From NCBI RefSeq assembly GCF_000002985.6, contig NC_003280.10:12954501-13018500 (forward strand): a DNA stretch of 64,000 nt, written 5' to 3'. Positions 33,723-43,599 of this stretch are shown piece by piece. The notes under the pieces are model-generated. The model searched no databases, had not been told where the DNA came from, and was given only the letters and a program-made list of their open reading frames with translations. Position 1 is the stretch's first letter. Every line of letters starts with the position of its first letter. Both the position numbers and the translations under genes were made by a program. This DNA comes from Caenorhabditis elegans (taxonomy: Eukaryota > Nematoda > Chromadorea > Rhabditida > Rhabditidae).

Positions 33723-36700
33723 ATGGACTTTGAGTCGTCGTCGGCTGGTCCGAGCACATCTTACGCAGAGGAGCCATGCACATTATCGATGCTTCCTCAA
33801 GTTTCAGCAGTTTTGTCGGAAACATCTATTACCGAGGTAACATTTTTTTTTCTGGTGTTTAAGTTGTGTGTGTGTCGCAGTAGGAGACTTGTCCTTCTCT
33901 ATTTTTTTTTGGTAGATTTTTTTCGGCAAAATTTTGACACCTTTTTCGTCGCCCACTCTTTTTCTCTCCCTCACGCTTAATTTCTAATTTTCCTCCAAGT
34001 GAAAAAAGATAAGAATCTTCTTTTCGAAAATCTCGACCACTTCATCTATTCAACATGTATGTACATAATTATTGATTTTCAATTTTAAATTTTAAAGTAC
34101 AATTTTAAAATACAATTTTCAATTTTCCAGTCAAATGTGAGCTGTCAATTACACCCATCTCGATCGGCTGCTCTGAACGATAATGTCCGAACACTGATTT
34201 ATAACCGTACGGATCCTCATATTCAACTCGACATGCGAGCCTTCTATAACTGTATGGAGTACGAGGAGGCGCTACAGCCCAACTATCACTACTTCACCGG
34301 CGTTCAGGAGAACATCACGCCGTTTCATCGAGAGCAGGCGATCGATTGGATTTACGACGTGGCAAAGGAGGAGAATTGTGATGGCGACGTCTTCTTGTTG
34401 GCTGTTTCGCTGATCGATAGGTTTATGTCGGTGCAGAATATTTTGAAGCATGATATTCAGGTGAGTATATTGAGTATGTTTGGAATTTCACCTCTAGTGT
34501 TAGAAGTACATAAACTAATCCTCCTGCCTCTCCTCCCATCATATCAACATTTATGAAATCAGACCCGTTCAGATGATCGCCGGAGTCGCGCTGTTTATCG
34601 CCAGTAAACTGAAGGCCCCACATCCGATGACCGCGTCGAAGATCGCCTACTACTCGGATAACAGTTGCCCCATCGATATGATTCTTCAGTGGGAGCTGCT
34701 CATTGTGACGACACTTCAATGGGAGACCGAGTCGCCGACGGCGTTCTCCTTCTTCGACTTTCTCGCCTCAAGAATCCCACAGATTCACAACATGAGGGGC
34801 GACTTTCAGACAGTTGTGCAGAAGTGCCAAAAAAGTGAGTTTTCATTTCTTTCATTCCACCTAGTCCAGTAGTTTTTTTTTTGTTCCTTTCACTCCCCCC
34901 CCCCCCCCCTGGTGCCCTGGCGCGTGTCATTTTTCAATCGGAAGGGTGTTCTTTCTCCCGTCTAATCTCTATAAAATCGAAGTCGTTTTTTGGATGATGT
35001 TGTGTGTGTGTGCGTCGCGTGTCCCCCATTCTTTTGTACTTATTGCCGGCGGTGGGCCACCCATACAGGGTTCCCGGGGCGAAAAAAGGAAACAGAGACA
35101 AGTTTTTTTGATGGGTGGTCGTAGGACTGTGCGGTAGGGTCGGGCGAGCGACACCGTTGCATTTACATAATGTGGTGGAAGGGACAAGAAAAATGAGATT
35201 TACTAGGATATTTTTGGCCGGGATGAGGGGAGAAAAATAGCTTCTAGAAAAGAAGGAAGAAGCCTGTTTTTTTTGCACTTTCCATATTGATTCATCATTA
35301 CCAGCCTAATTTAGCCTAATCCACCTCCACCTAAGCCAAATCAAACAAACAAGTTTCTTCTTTCCAGCACAGCAGGTGGGCTAGTGGGCCAGTCTTTGTC
35401 TAATGAGCTTAAGTCCTATCTCCCCAAGGGAAAGTGTCCTACCTATCGAAAAAAGTTCATCTTAGACCGAATTGAATTGAGGAAAATTTCGGAATTAGCC
35501 TATGCAAACAGTCCAAAAGTTGTTAGTTGTTAGTTTTTGCGTACGGCTCATTGGTCATTTGACACGCGCTGACCTAGGTTTTAGCGCCTTTGTTAAGGCT
35601 TCCCACCCCCCAACTACAGATATAAGATACCAAAAAGTAAGTGAGTCAGTACCAGGTACACAAAATTTTGTGCGTCCTCTTTGTTCTCAAGCCGTCCTCC
35701 TCTGTGGTGACACACTGAGACGCTAAAAAATGACTGTGTGTGTGCGCGTGTGTGTGTGTGGGGTAGTACAATTTTGCAATTACTCTTAAGAACATCTGGG
35801 TGAATATCTGAATTAGAAGAATATGGCTGTAAATAGTGACATGACAGCCCAGGTGGCCCGGGTTCAATTATAGATAGCTATCTCCCGGGCGGCATGGCTT
35901 GGGGGGTGAAATTAGTGGGCTCTTAGGGAAACCGTTTAACTGTTGCGGATCACTTGACACCCGAAACAATTAGAAGGCGACTCCCCTTAAACACATGTCG
36001 CTTTAATCCCGGCGGTTGAAGTGACTTCAAAGAATAGGCTCTACAGTAGGCAATACCTTTTTCAAAATGCCCTTGTACCTATTGCCCAATGTTTATTTGA
36101 ACAAAACTTCCGATCGGCATCGCCTTTGGCAACTTGATAGCGTGATGGAATGCTCTGATCGATCATCTCGCAGTGTTTGCCCCCCCCCCCCCCCCCCCCA
36201 TATCCTTCTGCCTTAATGGATGTTCAGTTATCCAAACGGATTAGGAAAGTTGTGTCCACCTGGCGCGTGCCTACCCGTTGATTTATACATTTGGAAGATT
36301 TGGGCTAGATTATGAAAGAATACCGTGTGTGTGTGTTTGTAGGTATGTATGTATGGGGGTGAAAAGGAGTGAAATCTGCGCTTCTTGATTTACGATGACG
36401 AGCCCCCGTGATGTTGTGCCTGTTGTTGCGCGGCCCTCACACACAAAGAAAAGTTATGTCGCAATCTGCTCTTCCAAGACACCACCGATGACAAGGGATG
36501 TATATCATCTACATTAATGTTATGACAGTATGGGAAGGGTCATCTCTCTGGGGCAACTGATGACATTTGAATTTGAAATTTGAATGGAGATCATCGTATA
36601 ATAATGAATGTTTCATCAGCCAAGGCCTAATTGATTGACAGTGCCCCCGTAGTGGAATTTGAAAAGGAGCAGCTGAAGAAGGAGTCATCAATCGTTGGAC

Positions 36701-38054
36701 ATCCGTTTGACCGATATATAAATTCATTCGCGGTCGATTACTTTTTTATTGGGATTACGGAAGCGTGTGCCATCCTCATTGAGGAGGATGAGATGCTTCC
36801 CAGATTTTCAAATATCTTTACATCATCACCATCATCATCATCGTCTACCAGCTGTCATTTCGGGCGGTCTATTCAATTATGCAACATGACCGCGCGATCC
36901 TACACATACTGTCAACAGGTGCTCGAGGCTTAAAAGGAGCATAGCCTAATTGCGCATGTTTGAATGGGCTTCTGGTGATTTTTTTGACGCAAGGCATTGT
37001 GAAGAACGTGTGATGTCACAAGCGGTTTGGAGAGTCGGTTTTGAAAAAGGAGTGTGAAATTACATGAAAATAGCACGACGACCTTCCTCTACAGTAGGCA
37101 AAGTTTATGTTAGCACAAGATAAGCGTTTTACCTCTCTCTCTCTCTCGGCAGCCAGCCCGTTTCAATTTCAAAATTTTTGGCGCGTCAGACCCCTGGAAG
37201 ATATGTATGAAGGTGTGAAAACGCGCACTTTGAGGCAGAGAGAGTTCCACTGATGTTTCAGACGCCCAGACACTTAGAGACTTGTTCGTAGATAATCATC
37301 TATGTCCTCCACAGCCACCCTCTTCGATTTTTCTTAATGATTGAAATCGAAACCTTGAGGCGCGAGCGAGCGAATGATTGGCAGAGGGAACAGTGATGAA
37401 TGGGCCAAGGGGGGAGAAAAGATTGAACTTAAATTTTGGAATTTTGGAATTTTAATGATAAAATCAATAATATGAATATTGGTTTTTCAGTGCACAAACT
37501 TGCCACCTTATTCCCATCCATGCAATGTGCAATTGGCCTCTACTACGTATCGAATCTCCCAACACAGAATAAGGAGCTGGCAGTAAAGATCAAGGATCTC
37601 TTGGCAAACATGTTCCAGTTGGAAGTGGTTAGTGAAAAAAAAATCAGCACTTATAATTTCTTATCTAAACCTTTTCCAGAACCTTCTCGACTCGTACATC
37701 CCGATGGTGCAGCGTTGCATGAGCACAACGCCAATCTACACATCAGAAGATGCTGAGAAGACGGAACCGACACCATCCGCGCCGGCCTCCACTCAAGAGC
37801 CAGAGGCCTTCCAAGAGCTCAAGGAGCTCAAGGAAGAACCCCTCCCAACTCCACCACCAGAGGAACCTGCCTTCCAGAAGCTTGTGCTCCTCGAGCCGAT
37901 CCCCCTCTCCGAGCAAACTCCATCAACTCCCCTCAACGACTCGGGCTTCTCGTCTGATGTCTCCAGCCCCGCATCCTCAGAGAAGAAGCGTCGTCGGAGC
38001 ACAGACTGGTTTGAGGAGGACTCGACGCCGCCGAAGATCTTCAAGACTTTATGA
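33723..38054 (+). CDS. cyd-1: Cyclin D (CYD-1)
   Basis: Five exons in frame: 33723-33836, 34131-34460, 34573-34834, 37491-37627 and 37680-38054; 405 residues, the length I remember for CYD-1 (Y38F1A.5). The cyclin box is in exons 2-4: HREQAIDWIYDVAKEENCD, then FLLAVSLIDRFMS, then IAGVALFIASKL, then the second fold with LQWELLIVTTLQWE. No Rb-binding LxCxE is present in the first 40 residues, unlike vertebrate cyclins D. The tail is Pro/Glu/Ser/Thr-rich with several TP/SP sites (likely phosphodegron) and a basic KKRRR patch (likely nuclear signal). With CDK-4 it drives G1 progression by inhibiting the Rb homologue LIN-35. Intron 3 (34835-37490) is 2.7 kb and carries two poly-C tracts. Confidence 0.97.
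34895..34909 (+). repeat. C15 homopolymer tract
   Basis: Fifteen consecutive C just inside cyd-1 intron 3, 61 bases after the donor. Confidence 0.9.
35857..35892. other. CCCGGG-closed hairpin with an inner AGATAGCTATCT palindrome
   Basis: GCCCGGG at 35857 pairs with CCCGGGC ending near 35891, with AGATAGCTATCT inside. The stem is 7 bp. A GGTTCAATT element inside recalls a tRNA T-arm, but no tRNA fold can be drawn. Confidence 0.35.
36180..36199 (+). repeat. C20 homopolymer tract
   Basis: Twenty consecutive C in cyd-1 intron 3, the longest homopolymer of C or G in the window. Confidence 0.9.
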
Positions 38055-38596
38055 ACATTTGTTACCCATTATTTTATGCATTGTTTAGCTTCTATGTCGA
38101 TTCGAAACCAAATCCCAAAAAATCTCAAAACACATCCAGTCTTCCATTTTCTATGTAGCTTTTGCATTATTTCCTAAACTTTAATTTTTAAACCGGTGTT
38201 CCCAACAAATCTTCCAGTTTATTATTCTTATTATTCTGAAAAAAATAATATATATATATATTAAAACATTTATTCTAAGTTATTTCCACCTCCCTCCCCC
38301 TCTCCGAGAGTTCGGATGTGCTCGAACCTTTTGTTGGATTTTCCTATGAAATTCCAACTGCTTCCTGGTTCTTGTCACATCCACGACTTCGTTTGTGATT
38401 AGTCAAATCCTGCCCAAGCCTCCTCCCAAAAATTAATCATTTCTATACTAGAATTCCCACTTGCTTCTTTCATCTTTTTTCCAGATCCCTCTTGCTCAAT
38501 TCGCTTCCTACACCCAATTCTGATGACCATTGAAATTACTTGTATTGTACAAAAATTCTCGCTGTTTCGATGATTACTTTTTTCTATTTGTGAAAT

Positions 38597-38602
38597 AATA
38601 AA
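38597..38602 (+). terminator. Possible cyd-1 polyadenylation signal AATAAA
   Basis: The first canonical AATAAA after the cyd-1 stop is 543 bases away. A variant AATATATA site near 38247 could be used instead for a shorter 3' UTR. Confidence 0.4.
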
Positions 38603-39034
38603 GATTCCCCACAACCACCAAACATATATTTCACTATTTACCCGGAATCACCATATGACGTTGTTTGACCCTTCGAGGTTGTGACGTCACACAGACCCCC
38701 ACTTCTAGAGTTGCGTCAAACTGCAAGCTCGTGAAGCGAGCACTTATTCAAATCTTGACCATAAGCGCAACATACATTATTAGCATCTGTTGATGACGTT
38801 GAGCTTGCGCTAGTAGAAGATCAGAGATATGTGAAGCAGGTGGACGGGCCCCTTTTTTTATAAAACAGTGCAAAAAAATTTGTTTCTTGTGACGAAATTG
38901 AATTTTTTCCAGCAAATCGGCAATTTCTGTAATAATAGACAAAAAGCAAAGTTATCTAAAATCTCCAAATTGTGCTTGAAAATCGGAAAACCGCTTAGTT
39001 TTCATCTGGAACTTGTCTAGAACTGGAGAAACAC

Positions 39035-39195
39035 GTGGCGTCAGTGTGTCCCATGTCGGTTTGATCTACGTAATTGCGGGAATTTAGACGTAGACTTCTG
39101 AACTGGATTTGCATGGCTAAGAGCGTGATGACGTCACATTTTTCTGGGTTAAAAATTCCCGCATTTTTGTAGATCAAAACGTGATGGGACAGCCT
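39035..39195. repeat. GTTTGATCT palindromic element, well preserved
   Basis: Left CACGTGGCGTCAGTGTGTCC then GGTTTGATCTACG; right TTTGTAGATCAAAACG then GGGACAGCCTGG; the core has GATGACGTCACA. The closest relative here is 58406-58560. Confidence 0.7.
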
Positions 39196-39801
39196 GGAGA
39201 AAGTTTTTCTTACAAGCCAGAACACCTACAATTAAAAATTGCCAATCTGTTATAGATTTTCAAATTTTTCAAAAGTTGTAAAAAATTTATTGGAAAAAAA
39301 CCTTCTTATCAATTTTTCAAATATTTTAAAAGCCATAAAAATATTTTTTTAAATTTTTAGCAAAGTCTCAAAATCTAAGTTTTGTTTTCAAAAATATAGA
39401 AATTTTAAAATTATTTGTTAAGTTTAATGTTAGAAAAGTTCGTGATGACATTAATGATAATGAGATATGAAAATTGACCATTTTGCCAACGAATTCCTAA
39501 AAAAATTCAACCTTAAAATATGCCAAATTTCCAAAAGAACCCAGTGTATCGCCGTACCTGGTCTCCAAAATCCTGCTATTCTCGACAATTCTCTCAAAAC
39601 ATACATAGATCCTTGATAACAGCCAAGGCCAAAAAGCTTTCAGCAACAAAATTCAAATATGCCGGCACGCCGCGCTTCAAAGGACATTCCTACGATTGTT
39701 TGCGTGTCGCGTAGTAATGTTTCTTCGTTCTTCCCCGCCTCTAGTCATCCCTAATTAGTACAGTAAGCCGGCAATATTTAAACGGTTCCTTGAAGAAAAA
39801 C

Positions 39802-39813
39802 GGGGGGGGGGGG
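39802..39813 (+). repeat. G12 homopolymer tract
   Basis: Twelve consecutive G, opposite in strand to the three C tracts near cyd-1. Confidence 0.85.
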
Positions 39814-39874
39814 TGAAGGATTCTAATTATTCTGGTGACACCTGGCGCCATTGTTTTGTTTCTGTTTCTGTTTC

Positions 39875-39880
39875 TTTATT
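39875..39880 (-). terminator. Polyadenylation signal for hphd-1
   Basis: TTTATT on the plus strand, 87 bases past the TAG stop at 39967. Confidence 0.6.
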
Positions 39881-39966
39881 TATTCTAAATACATTTACAT
39901 TGAACATAAGAAACAATAACGTATATGGTACAACCAATAATAAAATAAGTACAATAAGAAAAATGA

Positions 39967-41692
39967 CTAATAAACCGTAAGGGACTTCTCGTACAGAGTG
40001 CTGATAATTTCACGATCCGCAGACTTTGGAGAGATTGCAATATTTGGGACGGAGTGGCTGGCTGCTTCAGTAAGCATTTCTGAAAATAGTATAATATAAG
40101 GCAGTTCAACTAGAGAGAGGTGTTCTACCAATATCAGAAAATTCGAATCCCATTCCTTTCAGTCCATTTGGAACTCCAAAGTCTCGCATATAACCTCTCA
40201 GCCGATCACAAAGAGTTCGGGAAATGTACTCATTGCTGGCATTGTTCTGGAAATATCTAGTTAGTTCAGAACCATCTTGGTGGCCAATTTACATACCGGA
40301 ATATCTGCACCAAGAGTCTGTGCAGAAATCAAATGTCTATCTGGGCACGCGGCAGTTGTAAACTCGAAATCAGCCACTGCGGTTGTCATTACAGAGAGTC
40401 CATGTGGAATCAAGTTCTTCTCCTTTGGATAATCATCAGCCACACAGCTTTTCGCCTGGGAGCTGATTGGGTAGGAGAGTCCGTGGCAAAGATGAACCCC
40501 AGCGTTTCCGAATCCAATCCCAGCAAATGAACTAGCCTTGAGCATTTCTGTACGAGCTTCTTCGTCGGTTGGATCGAAGATAGAACGGCGGAAGTATTTT
40601 CCAATGATCTGAAATTATATAAATTCATTTAGAGCTTCATGGTTGAAATTCCAACTCACTCTCAAAGCCTCTTTACTCCAGACATCACTGATCGGGTTGG
40701 AACCTTGATAAAGTGGACGAACTCCTGGATTCTCAGGGCGTGGAGATCTTTGATCGAATGGCAAAGCTGTGAAGCTTTCCAACGCGTGACAGAGAACATC
40801 GAAACCAGAATAGATTGCCACGTTTCGAGGCATACTCATCACATTCAACGGATCCACAACTGCCAAGTACGGCTTGATGCAACGAAGTCTGATTCCAGTC
40901 TTGCACTTGTGCTCTGGAAGATCCATGATTGCAGCCGCGGTAGTCTCGGATCCAGTTCCAGCAGTTGTTGGCACAGCGATCAATGGGAGCATTGGGTTCT
41001 TTGGTTGCATGGATTTTCCGAATGGTGGTCCAACAAAGTCGAGGAAGTCCGCTTCTGGATTAGAAGCATATAGAGCTGCAGCCTTCGTCGTGTCGATCAC
41101 AGATCCTCCACCAACAGCGATGAAACTATCGAATTGCTTCGATTTGGCAAATGCGATTGCTTTCTGCATACTGTTGACGGTTGGCTCAATGAGCACATCA
41201 TCAAACACCTCATACTCGATATTCACCATTTTTAAGGCTTGCTCGGCGTTTCTAAAATTTGTCTGTTGAATAATTTTAGAGCTTTAAAGCTTTCCTATAA
41301 CTCACTTAAAAGCGATCGTATTCTGCACATTCTTATCAGTGATAAGCAACGTTTTCTTTGCTCCGAGATTACGGACGTCGTATCCAATCTGATAAAGTTC
41401 ACAGTTGAGTTAGTGATGTGTGATATTGCTAGCAAACCTCCAACGTGACTCCTTTTCCGAAACGAAGAGTTGAGCACACCATCTCGAACGCGTAATCTGT
41501 TGACTCTGAAAATATTGGTTTTTTAGAAAGTTTTCAGGCAGGCACGCCTACCTGCGTGCCTGCTCGGGTAAAAAACTAACTGTTATTTCCATGAAGCTTT
41601 GCAAGTTTGAATGGATTTGTAGCTGGGGCATGGTGAGGACAGCATGAGCCGCCCATCTTGCTCAGTATTCCACGTGCCAGACTTGCACTCAT
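39967..41692 (-). CDS. hphd-1: Hydroxyacid-oxoacid transhydrogenase, iron-type ADH family (HPHD-1)
   Basis: Seven exons in frame: 41581-41692, 41438-41505, 41306-41388, 40660-41251, 40297-40608, 40129-40246 and 39967-40079; 465 residues, the length I recall for HPHD-1 (Y38F1A.6, homologue of human ADHFE1). The N-terminus MSASLARGILSKMGGSCC is basic and acid-free, fitting mitochondrial import. Family motifs: GGGSVIDTTKAAA near 135-147 (dinucleotide loop), AGTGSE near 185-190, and metal ligands in GFDVLCHALE (D239, H243) and HLCHG (H324, H327). It oxidises 3-hydroxypropionate in the propionate shunt while reducing 2-oxoglutarate to D-2-hydroxyglutarate (established for the family and, from memory, for this protein). 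A CTTTTTTTCAG acceptor lies 4 bases before the ATG. Confidence 0.96.
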
Positions 41693-41696
41693 TTTG

Positions 41697-41706
41697 CTGA
41701 AAAAAA
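41697..41706 (-). promoter_or_regulatory. Likely trans-splice acceptor of hphd-1
   Basis: Minus strand TTTTTTTCAG followed by CAAA and the ATG at 41692. Confidence 0.6.
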
Positions 41707-42453
41707 GAAAAGTATAAAACAATTGCCACGTGCCAACAAAAACTCACAAATAAAATGTCGTAAACGCAATGAAATCGAGAAATAAATTGATTCGTAAGGT
41801 TTTTATTTAAAGAATTTAATTTTTAAATTCAATAAATAAATCGCGCCAACAATAATTATTATCACGTTTATGTACAAACACGTGGAGAAATAGAGAAGAA
41901 AACAAGTGGAATGGAGGAGAGAGGAGAGACGCAGACGGGCAAACAGCAGTGATCAGTTTTCGAACATTAATGTGAGGGGAAGATGGTTTGATCTGAATAG
42001 ACTCGTGGGCACAAAAGTTGAAATTTTGGCTTGCAAGCTAATTTCAGCTTTTGAAATCTTGTTTTTTTTTTCAGAAACCAGCAAGATGTCGGCTGCTAGA
42101 GGCGCTCCAAAAATTAAGATTTACAGGTTTCTAAATTAGTATTTGAACCCGGAAAGTGTCGGCTGCAAGACTATTCTTTCAGTTGTCTTGGACGGGCCGA
42201 CGTCTCACGGGTTGCTGAAGCTATGAACCACATGAGCTCAGTTGCTGGTAGAAGCTTGTAGTTGTAATCTTGTACGAGATTCGAACTCGGAGATTAGTAA
42301 GAGTTGGAAAATGACAAATTTTAGATCATGAAGAAAAACAGAAAATCGCTAAATTTGTCAAAACGTCTCTGAAATTGGCAGTCTCCCCCGCCCTAGATTT
42401 TTCAGGATTCCAACTTTTCTCATGGTTATGGCTGTTTTCAGCCTCCAAAGTCA
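41707..42453. repeat. Interval with TGTCGGCTGC repeats and a tRNA-like segment
   Basis: TGTCGGCTGC occurs at about 42087 and 42157, recalling the cluster at 6440-6665. At 42228-42297 the plus strand has GAGCTCAGTTGCTGGTAGAA (like a tRNA D-arm/A-box) and, about 30 bases on, GAGATTCGAACTC (like a T-arm/B-box). No acceptor stem closes, so this is not a functional tRNA; a decayed tRNA or tRNA-derived SINE is possible. The hphd-1 promoter must lie in the left part. Confidence 0.35.
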
Positions 42454-42459
42454 TTTATT
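42454..42459 (-). terminator. Polyadenylation signal for the 149-residue membrane protein gene
   Basis: TTTATT on the plus strand, 85 bases past the TGA at 42544. Confidence 0.5.
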
Positions 42460-42543
42460 ACACATCCATAGTTTACAACAGAAAAACACTAGAATAAACA
42501 AAAAATAAAATAAAAACTAGACATCGAGTTCACTTCTGAGCTT

Positions 42544-43304
42544 TCACGGATTCGCATTGTAGAAGACATTCTTGTTCGGCTGCTCCGCTTTTCCAGGTGG
42601 CGCCATTGCAATGTAGTGAACCATCGGAGCAAGTTGCTCCGGCTCCATCAAAATCTCAACTGGTTTTGGAGCAGAATCACCTGCCTTTTTCGGATCCTTT
42701 GGCAGAGCAAATGCAGATGAACCATTGGGGTTTTTGTCGAATTTCTCCCGCAGCTCGTTGAGGGCATACTCGGTTTTTGCCTTGTAGTGGAATCGAATGA
42801 AGAGCTGGAAAAGAGAGAATTAGATAGATTTTTGGTAAAATTTTTTTGTGTGCATGAGAAACGCTAGCCTATGTGCCTACAGTACGTGCCTGCAATTGTT
42901 TAAAAAAGGAACAAGAACTTTTGGATATGAAAAACGTAGAAAAACGATAAATTGTAGTTCAAAATATCTCAAAAACAAAAATTCCTGCTCAGGCGTCGAA
43001 GGCGTAGGCAAGTAGGCAGGCATTTTCATATTCCACAACACAATAATCTTGTAGCCAGAAACTCACATGAACAGCTAGAAAAATGACAATCATGACCAGG
43101 ATAATAGCCATAAAAACGTCAACTGTCTCCTGAACTTGACCAGTCACAACACCTACAATTTTCAGAACTGTTAGAGTATGAGATATTGTGGACAAGCTCA
43201 CTCAATCCATCACTGTACGGGCCATTTTGAGGATCTGAAAATCCAAGGTTTAAGATGTTGAAGTCCAGGAGTTTTGGCTCCAAGTCGAGCAGTAGTGGCT
43301 CCAT
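42544..43304 (-). CDS. Small single-pass membrane protein, function unknown
   Basis: Three exons in frame: 43202-43304, 43067-43152 and 42544-42804; 149 residues. The N-terminal 34 residues are acidic and leucine-rich (MEPLLLDLEPKLLDFNILNL). One strong membrane segment follows, VFMAIILVMIVIFLAVHLFI near residues 48-67, with no signal peptide before it. The tail is Lys/Pro/Glu-rich and ends NVFYNANP. I do not recognise the family. The splices have good GTGAGT-type donors and TTTTCCAG or TTGTAG acceptors, and the frame is kept through two non-zero phases, so the gene is credible. It lies between hphd-1 and the PGAP2-like gene on the same strand, only 296 bases from the stop of the latter; co-transcription with its neighbours cannot be judged. 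Confidence 0.75.
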
Positions 43305-43500
43305 AATTTGTAACTTTTTTCAAAACTCACAATAGCTATTTCTGACGAAAGTGAGGTTAGACATCCTCCTCGAATTGTGAAAACTTTGGAAATACATTTT
43401 ATTTCCATTTATTTGGATATATCCACGTCAGATTATTTTTGTTGTTCCAACTCATTCTCTTCTCAAAATATAAAATATTTTTTAATACAAATTACACGTT

Positions 43501-43506
43501 TTTATT
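43501..43506 (-). terminator. Polyadenylation signal for the PGAP2-like gene
   Basis: TTTATT on the plus strand, 94 bases past the TAA at 43600. Confidence 0.55.
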
Positions 43507-43599
43507 CACTGATTGTAAAATTGTAAACTATATGTACAAACACTGGATTGGGGAACCCGTTGAAATCGAGGTTTAAAATCTACAGAAAAAATAAAAAGT

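Larger units (their letters stand above)
34835..37490. other. cyd-1 intron 3, large
   Basis: Contains a C15 tract (34895-34909), a C20 tract (36180-36199), a CCCGGG-closed hairpin (35857-35892), GT repeats (35733-35760 and 36325-36340), a CTCTCT run (37135-37145) and no recognisable gene. A 100-codon open stretch at 36631-36933 has no ATG at its start and no family resemblance. Intronic regulatory sites are plausible but none is named. Confidence 0.55.
38055..39966. other. Convergent intergenic interval between cyd-1 and hphd-1
   Basis: Holds the 3' UTRs of both genes, one GTTTGATCT palindromic element (39035-39195), AT-rich DNA (39230-39520), and a G12 tract (39802-39813). An open stretch at 39520-39714 has no similarity that I recognise. 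Confidence 0.6.

Noticed and set aside
35850..35895. GGTTCAATT and CCCGGG stem considered as a tRNA
   Set aside because: No D-arm, anticodon arm or acceptor stem can be formed around it.
36631..36933. 100-codon open frame inside cyd-1 intron 3
   Set aside because: It opens at a non-ATG codon, contains a serine run from a TCA repeat and has no similarity; likely intronic chance frame.
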